A stretch of 64,000 nucleotides of DNA from Taxillus chinensis (lineage: Eukaryota > Streptophyta > Magnoliopsida > Santalales > Loranthaceae), in the NCBI GenBank assembly GCA_023512835.1, contig CM042088.1:14066078-14130077 (forward strand), given 5' to 3'. The notes below the pieces were generated by a model. It was not told where the DNA came from and did not search any database. It saw nothing but the letters and a program-made list of their open reading frames with translations. Shown here piece after piece: positions 10,261-20,690 of the stretch. Position 1 is the first letter of the stretch. Each line of letters opens with the position of its first letter. A program made the position numbers and the translations under genes.

Positions 10261-10476
10261 ATCCTAAACCTAAAACAAAGAGAGCTGCTCTTTATATAGA
10301 CCTCACTTATCAAAACGACGTAGTTTTGATAAATAAAATCCCACCATCAAAATGACGTAGTTTTGATAAATGAAATCCCACCATCAAAATGACGTAGTTT
10401 TGATAAATGAAACACACCATCAAAATGACGTAGTTTTGATAAGTGAAACACACCATCAAAATGATGTAGCTTTGAT
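10261..10476 (-). promoter_or_regulatory. Promoter of LTR A: five palindrome units, TATA box, telo-box-like element
   Basis: Read on the minus strand, five tandem 36-37-bp units carry the palindrome ATCAAAAC-N6-GTTTTGAT with an ACGT core, at 10309-10330, 10346-10367, 10383-10404, 10419-10440 and 10455-10476. The last is mutated. A TATA box (TCTATATAAA, 10291-10300) follows. A GTTTTAGGTTTAGGAT stretch, resembling the telo-box of plant promoters and leaders, lies about 15 bases further downstream. Confidence 0.6.
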
Positions 10477-10753
10477 AAATGAAACACTCCCTTGAAGACT
10501 CATAGAACACTGCCTCGAAGATCACCGCTTCGGAGCCTTGAAGATCACTGGAAACGCGGCCTCGAAGATCTGTCTCGAAGATCAAACCTTCAACCCTCAT
10601 GCCTTCGAACTTCGACCCTCAGACCTTCGGCACCCTCAGTCTTCGACCCTATGACACAAATCTTCGGGTCTTCCACCTTTCGACCCAAGCGTTCGCCCAA
10701 GGTACTATTCATCTTCGTTCCAGCTTGTTCTTCCCAAAACACGGGTCATTACA

Positions 10754-11209
10754 GATGCTGATTTTGCCAAGTGTTGCATCAAAAGAAAGAGCACTAGTGG
10801 TACTTGTCAGTTCTTAGGAAACTAATTGATTTCATGGTTCAATAAGAAACAGAATTTCGTATCAACCTCTACTGCTGAGGTGGAATATATAGCTGCTACG
10901 AGTTGCTGCGCACAGCTTCTCTAGATGCAAAGTTAGCTTACTGACTATGGCTTTAACATGACATCTGTTCCATTATACTGTGATAACACGAGTACAATTG
11001 CTATTAGCAACTACCCTATTATGCACTTGAAAACAAAACACATTGAAGTTAGGTATCACTTTATTCGAGATCATGTTGTCAAAAAGAACATTTCACTTGA
11101 ACATGTTGCTACAGGTGATCAACTCACAGACATACTTACCAAGCCCCTACCTGATGCAAGATTTTCTGAACTTCTCTTAAAACTAGGTATGCTTGATCTT
11201 ACTGCATAG
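10754..11209 (+). pseudogene. D1 pol: RNase H C-terminal part
   Basis: Coding resumes after the GATGC duplication with the copia RNase H signature regions: TAEVEYIAATSCCAQLL, LYCDNTSTIAISNYP, KHIEVRYHFIRDHV and DQLTDILTKPLPDARFSELL. It ends at TAG 11207-11209. In-frame stops (in the segment before 10925 and at 10924) break it. D2 has the same region at 62441-62900 in reverse. Confidence 0.88.
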
Positions 11210-12931
11210 GTTCTTATTTATGTATCCAACAACATCTGTTTCAGAACATGCATTGTGGTTCTAAGTGGGCGTAAAACACTTACTGTATTTCATGCTGATC
11301 ACGTTTACTACTGATTTGCGTCATGTTTCTGATAATTTTCTCATATCTTCATGATGGGAGGATGCTTGTGTTTCCCGACTGAAGTTGTTCAGCTGACATA
11401 ATTAACATTATATGCGTATATTCTTCTTTGGATTTCATGATTCATATTTTCATGTAACACCTCATGTCCGATGCTATTTCATATTGATTACACTATTAAC
11501 ATGTCTAGTTAAAGAAATGAAATGGGTTAGTTTGGAATGCTGGTGGATGAAATCACAGTGGCAGTCTGATTAGCTTCTGAAGTGAAGTTTCCGAAAGGAT
11601 AGACAACATTATACTCAAAATCTAAATCTTTTAGCTGGAAATGTCTATCGAGAGGATTGCAAGATCTAAAGGGGAGAAAATGCTTATTAATTACTCAAGT
11701 AATACCCTCCCTTATATGTCGCGTGGCCTCTTTCCCGACTGTCTATCTGAGGGGGAGTTCATCACTTAGAGGATCGCACGATCTTTGGGGGAGCAAAAGC
11801 TTTATCTATTATTTTAGTAATAATCCCCTAATATGTCTCGGATGCTCCTCCCTCTCACTTCTCACTTTCGGATCTGACTGGACATGCATTGTTGAATCAG
11901 ATTTGTGGCATGTTTGGATGTTTTTATTTCTTCAACTGTGCATCTTGATCGGGTAATCAATTGATAGCATCTGTCATGTGTTCCTTCTTCTATTCTCACT
12001 TATGAATCTCAATCAGAGTAACCCATATATAGTTCATTTATCTTGGCTACAATGTTCAGCATGACGGTTTCACTATATTGATCAATGTGAACTTATGTGT
12101 CTCTAATCTGACATATGCTTATTTTTCAGTAATGTTGATTCAATCATTCGTTCGTATGTGTCTAGCATTCATTTTACTTGCATGAGTTCTGCCTTTTCAT
12201 TAGTTCGGATTACACTAATTTTTCAATAACTGTTTACCTCCGTCCTAATCCCAACCTGTAAAAGCTCTATGTTCCTTTTAGTTTATCTTTGTGCAGCTAC
12301 AGGTTCCGATTCACTTTCCCAACTCACCGAAATATCTTGTCTAAAGTCTCGAATATGAAGTGTTATGGTACTTTGTCCTTCTTCGACTTAAAGACAGCAA
12401 AGGAATCATTTTCTCTCTTACCACACTTTGTTTCTACGAACACACTCTGTTGATCATTCAGATATTCTTCTGCGGATTATTTTTCATTCGGATGATTGTC
12501 GGTTCATTTCCTCTGGACTCTTGAAACACTCAAGCCTCATCGTGTGTTTTTGAGGAGGAATAATGATGGCCTATTTCAAATGCAAGTCTTAAGACAAGCA
12601 ATTTCCAAAAGAAGGCATAGAACTGTCATAAATACTTGATTCTGCAGCCTCCATGTCACTTTGGAGGTGCTCACATATGAAGATAAATGACATCAGCTTG
12701 TCAGGCGGATCACTATTCCTCTCGCTTAATCCCTAGATTCGCTAGCAACCACGGACTCGGTCTTATATATATTGGATCCTCACACGCAGCACGAGTCCAC
12801 ATTTCCAAAGCCCTAAATCCTCTTCGCTCTTCCAATCTCTAAGACCTACCTTCCTTGTCCCTCTCCTCTTAATCAAAATCGCACCCAAGCTCTCCCTTTC
12901 TGGCGTTAATCCCAGCCATCTGGTCGATTGA
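11210..12931 (+). other. D1 pol-ORF3 spacer with polypurine-like repeats
   Basis: No long frame. Purine tracts AAAGGGGAGA (11668), GAGGGGGAG (about 11749) and TTGGGGGAG (11785) sit inside a direct repeat of roughly 75-bp units (about 11651-11727 and 11768-11842) that share AGAGGATYGCA and TATGTC ends. D2 keeps the same repeat and three tracts at 61850-61990. The rest (11850-12760) is T-rich and unremarkable. A TATA-like TTATATATATTGG lies near 12763-12775, upstream of ORF3. Confidence 0.6.
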
Positions 12932-13405
12932 CCTATAATTTCTGATCCTCTGCCTTGGTTTCTAGACCTACGCCCCCTTCTAGAAGCCTCCCACATTTTG
13001 AATCTGGTTTCCAATCCGGTCACTCTTCTCATCGACGACAATACTGAGTACTACCAGCGCATCCGCTGCACCACCGATTCCATCCTTTCCCATGTTTGGG
13101 GTGAATCCATCGTAATCACTCCCGCCGTCCTCCGTGCCGCTCTTAACCTACCACCTGGTGAACCTCAGCGCCCGGACCAAGAATCTATGGCAGCTTTCAT
13201 GGGCTGCACTTACAAGGGCAAGGAATACAAGGTGAAGTCCTTCCAAGGTTGCTACCGGTGTATGGCGACCATTCTAAGTCGCTGTCTTCTGGCTCGCACC
13301 TCCGTTCTCGACTCCATTCCTTATGACCTCCTCTTGGCCATGTACAACATATTTGAGGGTCTCCTAATGGACTGGGGCACCTTCTTGTTCCGATTGCTGA
13401 AGAAC
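12932..13405 (+). pseudogene. D1 ORF3, N-terminal part
   Basis: The frame is open from just after a TGA at 12929 and contains DPLPWFLDLRPLLEASHIL, then a conserved block shared with D2: PAVLRAALNLPPGEPQRP, YKGKEYKVKSF, YDLLLAMYNIFEGLLMDWGT and FLFRLLKN. The true start is uncertain. The block resembles N-terminal regions often annotated as putative plant transposon protein, but I cannot assign a fold. It breaks at 13405, where J begins, and resumes near 30727 with about 57 codons missing relative to D2. Confidence 0.65.
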
Positions 13406-13505
13406 TGTAAAGACTCGTATTTGGGTAGTTTTGAGAGATAGCCATTCTATGGGAATGTAACTATCTAGACGGTAGTGTAGTCGTCGATGTGAGCATTTTG
13501 ACTGT
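13406..13505 (+). repeat. LTR fragment J, left end
   Basis: It begins TGTAAAGACTCGTATTTGGG, matching the minus-strand start of B-type LTRs (TGTAAGGACTCATATTTG) but on the plus strand. It is cut by B after 100 bases, including one copy of B's ACTGT duplication at 13501-13505. It continues at 28402. Confidence 0.65.
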
Positions 13506-14569
13506 GGTCACGCCCCAATTTCCTCTCACTTGGAAATGAGGAGTAACTGCCCATACCCGCACCCGAAGGGTCAAGGGGTTGGTACAAGCACCTACAAAGG
13601 ACTTATGTCACGGGTGCTATCCCAAACCTGTACAACCAGGCTAACATGCCACGGTGCATGCTTCTGATCCCAAAACATGCACACAAACATAGATTAAACA
13701 ATAAACATATCTCAATCTATATTACGACTCAAGAAGAGTTCCAAGTTTGTTACGACTCAACTGGGAAAAACTCCCATCAAACCACAATATATATAGTTTA
13801 TAAACAATCCAAACCATAAAACATCGGTCCACAAAAGCAATAAAAATAATAATAATTCTTCAGCCTCAGTAGCCTACCACCACAGCTCTTTGACCTACCG
13901 CCTGCTAGACCCTGCAAAAGAACATTTTATAGGAGGGGTGAGCAAACCATAGCTCAGTAGGGTTCAAGTCTCCCCAGACCCGTCACACTCTACAATATGC
14001 ATGATAAGTGTATGCTTGTGCTCATGTAGTGCCTAAAGCTAAGCAGCACACATCACCCAGTAACACACCATTTACCTGAGCCCACACTGGAGGGCAAAGG
14101 ACACCCCGCCACCACGACGACATGACATACCACATCCAGGTGAATGTTGCATGGTCACCAATGCAACATTTTCCACCCGAGTCAGATATGGCCATCACCT
14201 CCTCGGACGCCATACCTACCCTCAGGAATGGGTGCAGACTTAGCCCACCATCGTGAGTGCTACACCGAGACTCAGGACCGCAGCCCTGGCCAAATCTCAA
14301 AGGGTCCAGTAATTGTGCCTGGCCCATAACTCAGTTCAACCCACATGCATTTGGGTACTCAAACTCAATCACAAATTCACAGCATCTCAGCAAGTACATC
14401 AGAGTACATCTTAGTAAACACAGCTCAAGTGCAAGTATATCTCAGTAATGCAACTCCAGTGTACATCCCAACTCAGTACAAGGTACTTAACAATATATCT
14501 CAATACAAACATGTTAATATAGCTTAGCAAGCACAACTCAGGCATAACAAAATAACTCAACAGTACACT

Positions 14570-15072
14570 TGATAACGTGCATTTATGCCGTTATTCTATT
14601 GCGTATTTAGGGGCGTTTAAGAACATGATTTGAGCCTTATTATATCATAATTCATTTATATTTGCTCTAACCCCTAGGAAGATGCAATTTGCATATACAT
14701 GCGATTTTAGGCTGTTTTGTCAGGTTTTGGAGTTTTATTTTGACCAAGTAGATGGCCTCAAATTAATTGGCGTGCAAAACTAAAGTTTCTCAGAATGATG
14801 TCCTCTACCTTCCACAGAAGTTTCAAAGCCAAAGGCCTTGAACGTCAGTTGCACCAATTGGCATGCAAGCATATTACTGCATACCAGCCTTCTACATGAT
14901 GCAAGGAAGCTTGGGGTAAATTTTCAGGGCATTTGGACCTGCACGCCAATTGGGGATATGGCGTGTAAAATGGCGTGCAGCTATGTTTTTGCACAGTTTT
15001 CTTTGTTTTGTTATTCTAAAGACTCCTCTCTAAAGAATCCTTCTCAAATTCCTTTTTGTTTGTGAGTTATCA
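14570..15072 (+). repeat. LTR-like unit K with TGATAAC/GTTATCA ends
   Basis: A 503-bp unit bounded by a perfect 7-bp inverted pair, TGATAAC (14570-14576) and GTTATCA (15066-15072). It includes GTGCATTTATGCC, GTAGATGGCCTCAAA and repeated ATTGGCGTGCA words. Its reverse complement, diverged, forms the U3 outer part of F (about 17985-18436), and related sequence lies in G and E. No flanking duplication is visible (ACACT versus GGTTT). It could be a solo LTR of another family or a rearranged module. Confidence 0.55.
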
Positions 15073-15569
15073 GGTTTTAAAGGTTGGATACACAGCCTAC
15101 TTTCAATTCCAGTCAGAATACTCATGCCAAACGACCCATCTAGACAAATCCAGGGCATCCAACACAATTATTTTCAGTTATATATATTAGAAATCTCATA
15201 TTAATCCCACATGCATCTACATGTTTATATATGTATTAATCATCTCATTCAGAATTGGGGTTGAGAGAAGAATCACAACATGAAATTCCAGAATTTGGAG
15301 GAGGTACAAGGGTTAACAATGAATCCCTACCTCAAGAATTTGGGAATACAACAGATCGTTGTATCCTAGCTACCTCAACGCCTCTGGTCTCCCATCGTCA
15401 GCAGGAACCTTAGATCGTCGGCCTTGGATCGCCTCCCTCCCTCTCTGGCCGTCTCTCCCTCTCTCTGGCCGTCTCTCCCTCTCTCTGGTCGCGTCTCTCT
15501 CTCTCTCTAGGGGTGACGGCTGCTAGGGTTTTGGAATTAGAAAATCCCCTAATTTCCAAGCCCTTTTTC

Positions 15570-15648
15570 TTTATATATTTTCCCACATAATCAAAACGAC
15601 GTTGTTTTGATTAAGTGAATCCCTACATCAAAACGACGTAGTTTTGAT
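15570..15648 (-). promoter_or_regulatory. Promoter of B LTR: two palindrome units and TATA box
   Basis: On the minus strand, palindromes at 15627-15648 (intact) and 15590-15611 (core GACGTT) precede an A/T-rich TATA box (AAATATATAAAG, about 15571-15582). A CT-rich leader lies downstream on that strand. No clear telo-box is seen; only TAGGGTTTTGG survives in reverse. Confidence 0.55.
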
Positions 15649-15946
15649 TAATCTAAAGCCCAGCATCTCTAAGCCCAAAGGCCAAGGTTTTCTAACCCAT
15701 CTCTTAAGCTCAATAGCCCAATTCATTAAGCCCAAGAAATATTTAAAATAAATCCCTCAGATAAATATTATTTACGATATGTGAAATTCCCAAAATACCC
15801 CTCAGGGCCTCGAACTCCAACTTGAGCCCAAGTATAGTCAAAATTCTCCATTCGATTAGCATATCACTGTTTTGATGTTCATTCTCTAAGACAAGGTCTC
15901 TTACTTAAGGCTAACTGCAAGAACCCCTCAAATATGAGTCCTTACA

Positions 15947-16090
15947 TCCTCTCCCCCTTAAAGACTTTTCGTCCTTGAAAAGAAAATTGGGATTGAAAAG
16001 AAACGACCACAACCAATGAACAGAATATACAATAGCAAAAGAAATAATCAATAGTACTTGATTAGTTTTTGCTTGCCTTCCTCCCCTCCT
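15947..16090 (-). promoter_or_regulatory. Polypurine tract of B and 3' non-coding segment
   Basis: On the minus strand TTTAAGGGGGAGAGGA abuts the 3' LTR start. The remaining 120 bases between it and the integrase stop are A-rich and hold nothing else. Confidence 0.75.
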
Positions 16091-16753
16091 TTAGGGTTCT
16101 TCGTCCTCGAACAGATCAAGGTAGTGAGCACGCATTTCAGCCTCACATTCCCAAGTCTCTTCCTCCATACCTCGGTGTTTCCACAGCACCCGAACCAACG
16201 GAATAGTCTTTCCTCGTCGCTGCTTCTCGCGCCTATCCAAAATGCGTATAGGTGCCTCGACAACCCTCAAATGCTCCTCAATATACAGAGTACTCCAGTC
16301 CAACACATGTGTGGGATCTGGATGATATGCCCGCAACTGGGATACATAGAAGACATTATGCATCCGACTCAAACTGGGAGGTAATGCCAACCTATATGCA
16401 ATAGATCCAACCCTACTCAATATCTGAAATGGGCCTATGTATCTAGGAGATAACTTAGACCCCCTTCCAAATCGCTTATGTCCCCTCCGTGGGGAAACAC
16501 GAAGGAACACGTGGTCTCCAACCAAAAATTCCAACGGACGACATCAGTGATCTGCATAAGACTTTTGTCTGCTCTGAGCTGTAAGAAGGCGCTGCCTAAT
16601 CAGCTGTACTTTTACCGTAGCCTCTTGGACCAATTGAGGTCCCAACATAGCTGCCTCTCCAGCTTCTGCCCAACACAATGGAGACCGACAGGGTCTACCA
16701 TACAATGCCTCAAACGGGGCCATGCCTATGGAAGCCTGGTAGCTGTTATTATA
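16091..16753 (-). pseudogene. B integrase C-terminus with chromodomain-like tail
   Basis: This continues the integrase core interrupted by F. It starts with the segment NNSYQASIGMAPFEALYGRP, then VGDHVFLRVSPRRGHKRFG, the GPFQILSRVGSIAYRLALP fold, VFYVSQLRAYHPDPTHVLDW and the Tekay-type tail IPLVRVLWKHRGMEEETWE. The frame 16091-16534 is open to its stop. A stop near 16540 separates it from the preceding part. The tail is the divergent chromodomain typical of Del/Tekay. Confidence 0.85.
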
Positions 16754-17228
16754 TGTCACGCCCCGGATTTCCAACCCGAGGAAACCGGCACGTGACTCCC
16801 CTTTTACCCACACGGAGGGCAAAGGGGTTAGGATACAAACCAAGAATTTTACATTTCAAACATCCACAACCCATTCAAGAAAGTAATATTCATAAAATAT
16901 TCCAAACCAGTTTATTACAACAGAATTCTTTCCAATCCCATCCCCACTGGGGTTACATCAGTTCCCATAAAAGAAAACAACATAAATGGAAGAGTAAAAT
17001 GGATAAGGTCTTCCACCTTGGTGTATCCACCTAACGCCTGTAAGTCCCCTGGAAAACAAGCAAACACGGTAGGAGGGGTGAGCAACCACGGCTCGTAGGG
17101 ATCAAGTCTCCCCAACCCTTCCCATGCTCCTAGCGGCTACATGCATGTGCACAGGTGCGGTGACGTGTTACAACAATCTCAACAAACAATAACAAACCAC
17201 ATCGGTCGTCACAATTATCCACCACACA

Positions 17229-17340
17229 AAACACAAGTGATTTAACCGCCTCTTCAGGCCAAGTTATTTAACCGCCTCTTCAGGCCAAGTGATTTAACCG
17301 CCTCTCAGGCAAAGTTCTTTAACCGCCTCTTCAGGCCAGA
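17229..17340 (-). repeat. Minisatellite in F LTR
   Basis: Four units of about 26 bp built on TTTAACCGCCTCTTCAGGCC; the third unit lacks two bases. The partner array in the 5' LTR is at 24563-24664. A has a related but shorter unit at the same place, while E and G have unrelated units there. Confidence 0.8.
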
Positions 17341-17606
17341 GACCACAATCAAGCACACAACACACATGGTCACTCAAGCATACCACCAAACACTTGGTGT
17401 GCACCCGTTCACAAGCGCACAAACCCAACCATTCAGGAAAATAGAGCAAACACACAGACACATACACTAAACCACAAATCCAGCCACACAGGCATATTAC
17501 CAAACACGTAATGGGCATATGCATACAGCTATATTCACACAGGCATTTCATCGAACACATAGCATGTAATCCACGGAATCACACCAACATGCCATCGAAG
17601 GCCAAC

Positions 17607-17636
17607 ATTCATATAGGAGGTCACACCTATATGAAT
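17607..17636 (-). other. Conserved stem-loop in F LTR
   Basis: Perfect 11-bp arms ATTCATATAGG and CCTATATGAAT flank an 8-base loop. A uses ATCCATATAGG and CCTATATGGAT, a compensatory change, and G matches F. It lies about 280 bases downstream of the TATA box, so it would be in the transcript leader and, in R, possibly at the 3' end. Confidence 0.6.
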
Positions 17637-17877
17637 TTACATATAAATAATATAACGAGATATCTCATATTCTCGCCCTAGGACCCTAGGACAGAGGAGG
17701 ATTTAGGAAGAACAGAACCCCTACCTCAAGGAAAACGCAACAACACAAAGAACGGTCTGATCCCAAGCCGAACGCCGTCCACCCACGAAGCACCGACCAC
17801 CCACGCAAGACGCCCGGCAGCAACCAGGAGCTCCCCTTCCCTCTCTTTCTCTCTCTGCGACGGCCGGTGAAGCAACA

Positions 17878-17988
17878 AACCCTAAACCTAAAACAGAGGG
17901 ACTCCTCCTCCTTATATAGACAACACAACATCAAAACGACGTAGTTTTGATTAAGTGAATCCCAGGATCAAAACGACGTAGTTTTGAT
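17878..17988 (-). promoter_or_regulatory. Promoter of F 3' LTR
   Basis: On the minus strand, palindromes ATCAAAAC-N6-GTTTTGAT at 17967-17988 and 17930-17951 precede the TATA box TCTATATAAG (17911-17920). The telo-box-like GTTTTAGGTTTAGGGTTT (about 17877-17894) follows 17 bases downstream. The 5' LTR has the same block at 25203-25314, which would drive the element. Confidence 0.6.
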
Positions 17989-18552
17989 CACACAAGTTAC
18001 CACCTTTCCGCACCCATATAGGCCAAAATACTCGGAATTTCAACATGGTCCTTTGGAGAAAGTTCCTTAGAATGACAAAACCAAGGGAACCATGCAAAAA
18101 TATGCTTGCACGCCAATTTGCACGCCAATTCCCCAATTGGCGTGCAGCTCCAAATGCACCCAAACTTTACCACAAGTCTCCTTGCATCTTGTAGAGGCCT
18201 GAGAAGCAAAAATATGCTTGCACGTGAAATGGGTGAATTCACGTGCAGCTCCAAATGCTCTGAAATTTCTGTGGTAGATAGAGGACCTCATTCTAAGAAA
18301 CTTTTGTTCTTGCACGCCAATTGTTTGAGGCCATCTACTAGGTCAAAAGTGAGCTCCAAGATCAGCCAAAACGACCTAAACCGCGCTAGAACGCATAAGC
18401 ATCTTCCTAGGGCATAAATGTACGCTATCGCTTGACACATGCACCTCTCAAAAGTCCCCTCTTGGGCTCATCTCTTACCTTAAACTTGTGTACCAACATC
18501 CAAGGTGTTTGTGGTTAACTCCTTACACACGGGTTACACACGGGTCATTACA

Positions 18553-18868
18553 TCCTCTCCCCCTTAAGACTTTTCGTCCTCGAAAAGAAATGACATACGA
18601 GGAAAACAAACACAAGCTACCCATTTGCCACACGGCGAGCTACAACACCCAAATGGGTCATACACCACACACAGCACAACGGCACATAACAGTACCACCA
18701 TAATCCATAACCACAATGATGCACATAACACGTGTCCACATGGCACGAATACACATCCCAAGGCACATCACAAACAAGAAAATACAAATACATCAACGAA
18801 TACAAGAAAACACATCACAAGAAAATATCACTATCCATCCCTTGGCCACATGACCACCTCCCACGCTT
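18553..18868 (-). promoter_or_regulatory. Polypurine tract of F and 3' non-coding region
   Basis: On the minus strand CTTAAGGGGGAGAGGA (18553-18568) abuts the 3' LTR. The 300 bases between it and the integrase stop are A/C-rich on the plus strand, with no gene. E and G keep a similar tract and region. Confidence 0.8.
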
Positions 18869-20115
18869 AAGATTGTTCGTCCTCGAACAAGTCCGGGTGC
18901 TTTGCTCACGCATCACGGACTCACGTTCCCATGTCTCCTCCTCAATACCACGGTGCTGCCACAGCACGCGAACCAAAGGAATAACACGACCACGCAAAAG
19001 CTTCTCTCGCCGATCGAGGATACGAATAGGGGCCTCAATGACGGACATGTCATCCTCAATGTCCAACGTTCCCCAATCAATCACATGAGTGGGGTCAGGG
19101 TGATACTTCCGCAACTGGGACACGTGAAACACGTTGTGCACTCGACTCGGCCGCGGTGGTAACGCTAACCGGTAGGCCACAGGCCCTACACGATCCGAGA
19201 ATCTCAAAAGGACCAATAAACCGCGGAGATAGCTTGGAACCTCGCCCAAACCGTCGATGTCCACGACGTGGAGAGACACGAAGGAACACATGATCACCAA
19301 CGAGAAAACTCCAAAGGTCGCCGTCGCTGATCCGCATAAGATTTTCGCCGACTCCGAGCCGCCAACAAACGCCGACGAATCAACTTGACCTTCTCGGTAG
19401 CCTCTTGAACCAACTGCGGTCCCAAGAGAGCTGTCTCCCCCACCTCGGTCCAACACAAAGGGGATCGACACGGCCGTCCATACAACGCCTCAAAAGGAGC
19501 CATCCCAATGGATGCTTGATAATCGTTGTTGTAGGCAAACTCCACCAAAGGAAGGTGAGTTGCCCACGAACCCCCAAAATCTAGCACACAAGCCCTCAAC
19601 ATGTCCTCCATGGTCTGATTCGTCCGCTCGGTCCGACCGTCGGTCTCAGGGTGAAAGGCTGTACTCGGATGAAGCTTGGTCCCCATAGCCTCCCGCAAAC
19701 CTGCCCGTAAACGAGAAGTGAACCTCGAATCCCGGTCCGAGACAACCGATGATGGTACGCCATGCGGTCTCACAATCTCGTTCATGTACAGTGACTCAAG
19801 GTCCCAATAGAGTCCCGCTCGCGAACAGGCAAGGAAATGGGCCGACTTTGTGAGTCGATCCACAATCACCCAAATCATATCTTTCCGCCCAGTGGTGGGT
19901 GGAAGACCGGTCACAAAATCCATCGCTATATGGTCCCACTTCCACTCCGCTATGGGCAAGGGTCGTAACATGCCCGCCGGCCGCCGATGCTCGGCCTTCA
20001 CCTGGCCGACACGTGAGGCACCGCGAAACAAAGGCAGCTACATCGCGTTTCATCCCTGGCCACCAAAAATGTCCCCGAAGCGCATGGTACATCTTCGTAC
20101 CCCCTGGATGCACAA
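18869..20115 (-). pseudogene. F integrase with chromodomain-like tail
   Basis: The zinc region ([25 protein letters not shown]) lies near 20000-20110. The core has [18 protein letters not shown] (first Asp), VVSDRDSRFTSR (second Asp) and HPETDGRTERTNQTMEDML (Glu), all present. The C-terminus has YHPDPTHVIDWGTLDIEDD and IPLVRVLWQHRGIEEETWE, ending at a stop near 18869. Two or more frame changes (around 19290-19340, and near 20000) split it. Confidence 0.88.
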
Positions 20116-20690
20116 AGAACTCTAGACCTGGTGAAACTCCCTCATCACCTCATCCCTGAGGGAAGAAGCCACGACCAACCGCCCCTGAAATGACAACTCA
20201 TGCTCAGGACCCTCTGTCCAGTCCCCCGGATAGCTCCCCCGGCCTCAATACGGGCACGGAGAACCTCACACTCAATGTCACCCAGCTGTCCCTCCCGGAC
20301 GCGCTGGTACAACTCAGGCACTACCACCAAAGGACTCGGGACTGTCCCACCATCCTGAACAACAAGCCGCACTGTAACGTCGCCAATCGCTCCATCGGCT
20401 TCCACTCTCTCACGACCACCTCGGCTTTCCCTTTTTCCGCTCAACGCATCAGCCACAACATTTCCCTTGCCCGGGGTATAGGCAAGAGTAAAATCAAAGG
20501 TCCGCAAATACTCCACCCATCTCCTTTGCCTCAAATTCAAGTCCTTCGAGTAAAGATGTATCGAAGGCTCTTGTGATCCGAGAACACCACAAACTTTTCT
20601 CCCAAGAGGTAGTGCTGCCAACTCTTCAGGGCGAAGATGACGGCCGCTAACTCAAGGTCATGAGTAGGATAATCTGCTCATGAGGCTTCA
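20116..20690 (-). pseudogene. F RNase H C-terminus and linker
   Basis: It carries [34 protein letters not shown] and a linker with [20 protein letters not shown]. Single-base frame changes near 20145, 20200 and 20620 break it. Confidence 0.8.

Larger units (their letters stand above)
8991..10753 (-). mobile_element. Solo LTR A of a Tekay-like chromovirus (1763 bp)
   Basis: The termini on the plus strand are TGTCACGCCCC and GGGTCATTACA, as in the LTRs of F and G. GATGC immediately precedes (8986-8990) and follows (10754-10758) it, a perfect 5-bp duplication. There is no internal region, so unequal recombination between two LTRs removed it. It contains a minisatellite built on AACCGCCTCTCAGGC (about 9545-9665), the stem-loop near 9968-9997, a TA/CA tract, a CT tract near 10220-10240, the promoter block, and a CpG-rich TTCGACC/TCGAAGATC array at about 10495-10700. 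Confidence 0.92.
13506..15946 (-). repeat. 3' LTR of B (2441 bp, includes K)
   Basis: It runs from GGTCACGCCCC (first base mutated) to GAGTCCTTACA. It shares with A, E, F and G the AGGAGGGGTGAGCAA block (about 13921), a CT-rich leader (15450-15510), a TATA box and palindromes near the right end. Unlike them it lacks the 11-bp stem-loop at the expected place and carries unit K. The stretches 13520-14560 and 15080-15450 hold no gene. Confidence 0.85.
16754..18552 (-). repeat. 3' LTR of F (1799 bp)
   Basis: The termini are TGTCACGCCCC and GGTCATTACA. On the minus strand the order is K-like U3 (18436-17985), two palindromes, TATA, telo-box, CT-rich leader, stem-loop, a four-unit minisatellite and a polyadenylation-type AATAAA (complement near 16911-16916). 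Confidence 0.93.

Noticed and set aside
14570..15072. K as a MITE
   Set aside because: The inverted ends are only 7 bp of TG..CA type and no TA or other duplication flanks it; an LTR-derived unit fits better, though not proven.
17878..17894. Interstitial telomere repeat (CCCTAAACCTAAA)
   Set aside because: Only about two imperfect units, at the same place in each LTR, so a promoter element fits better than telomeric DNA.
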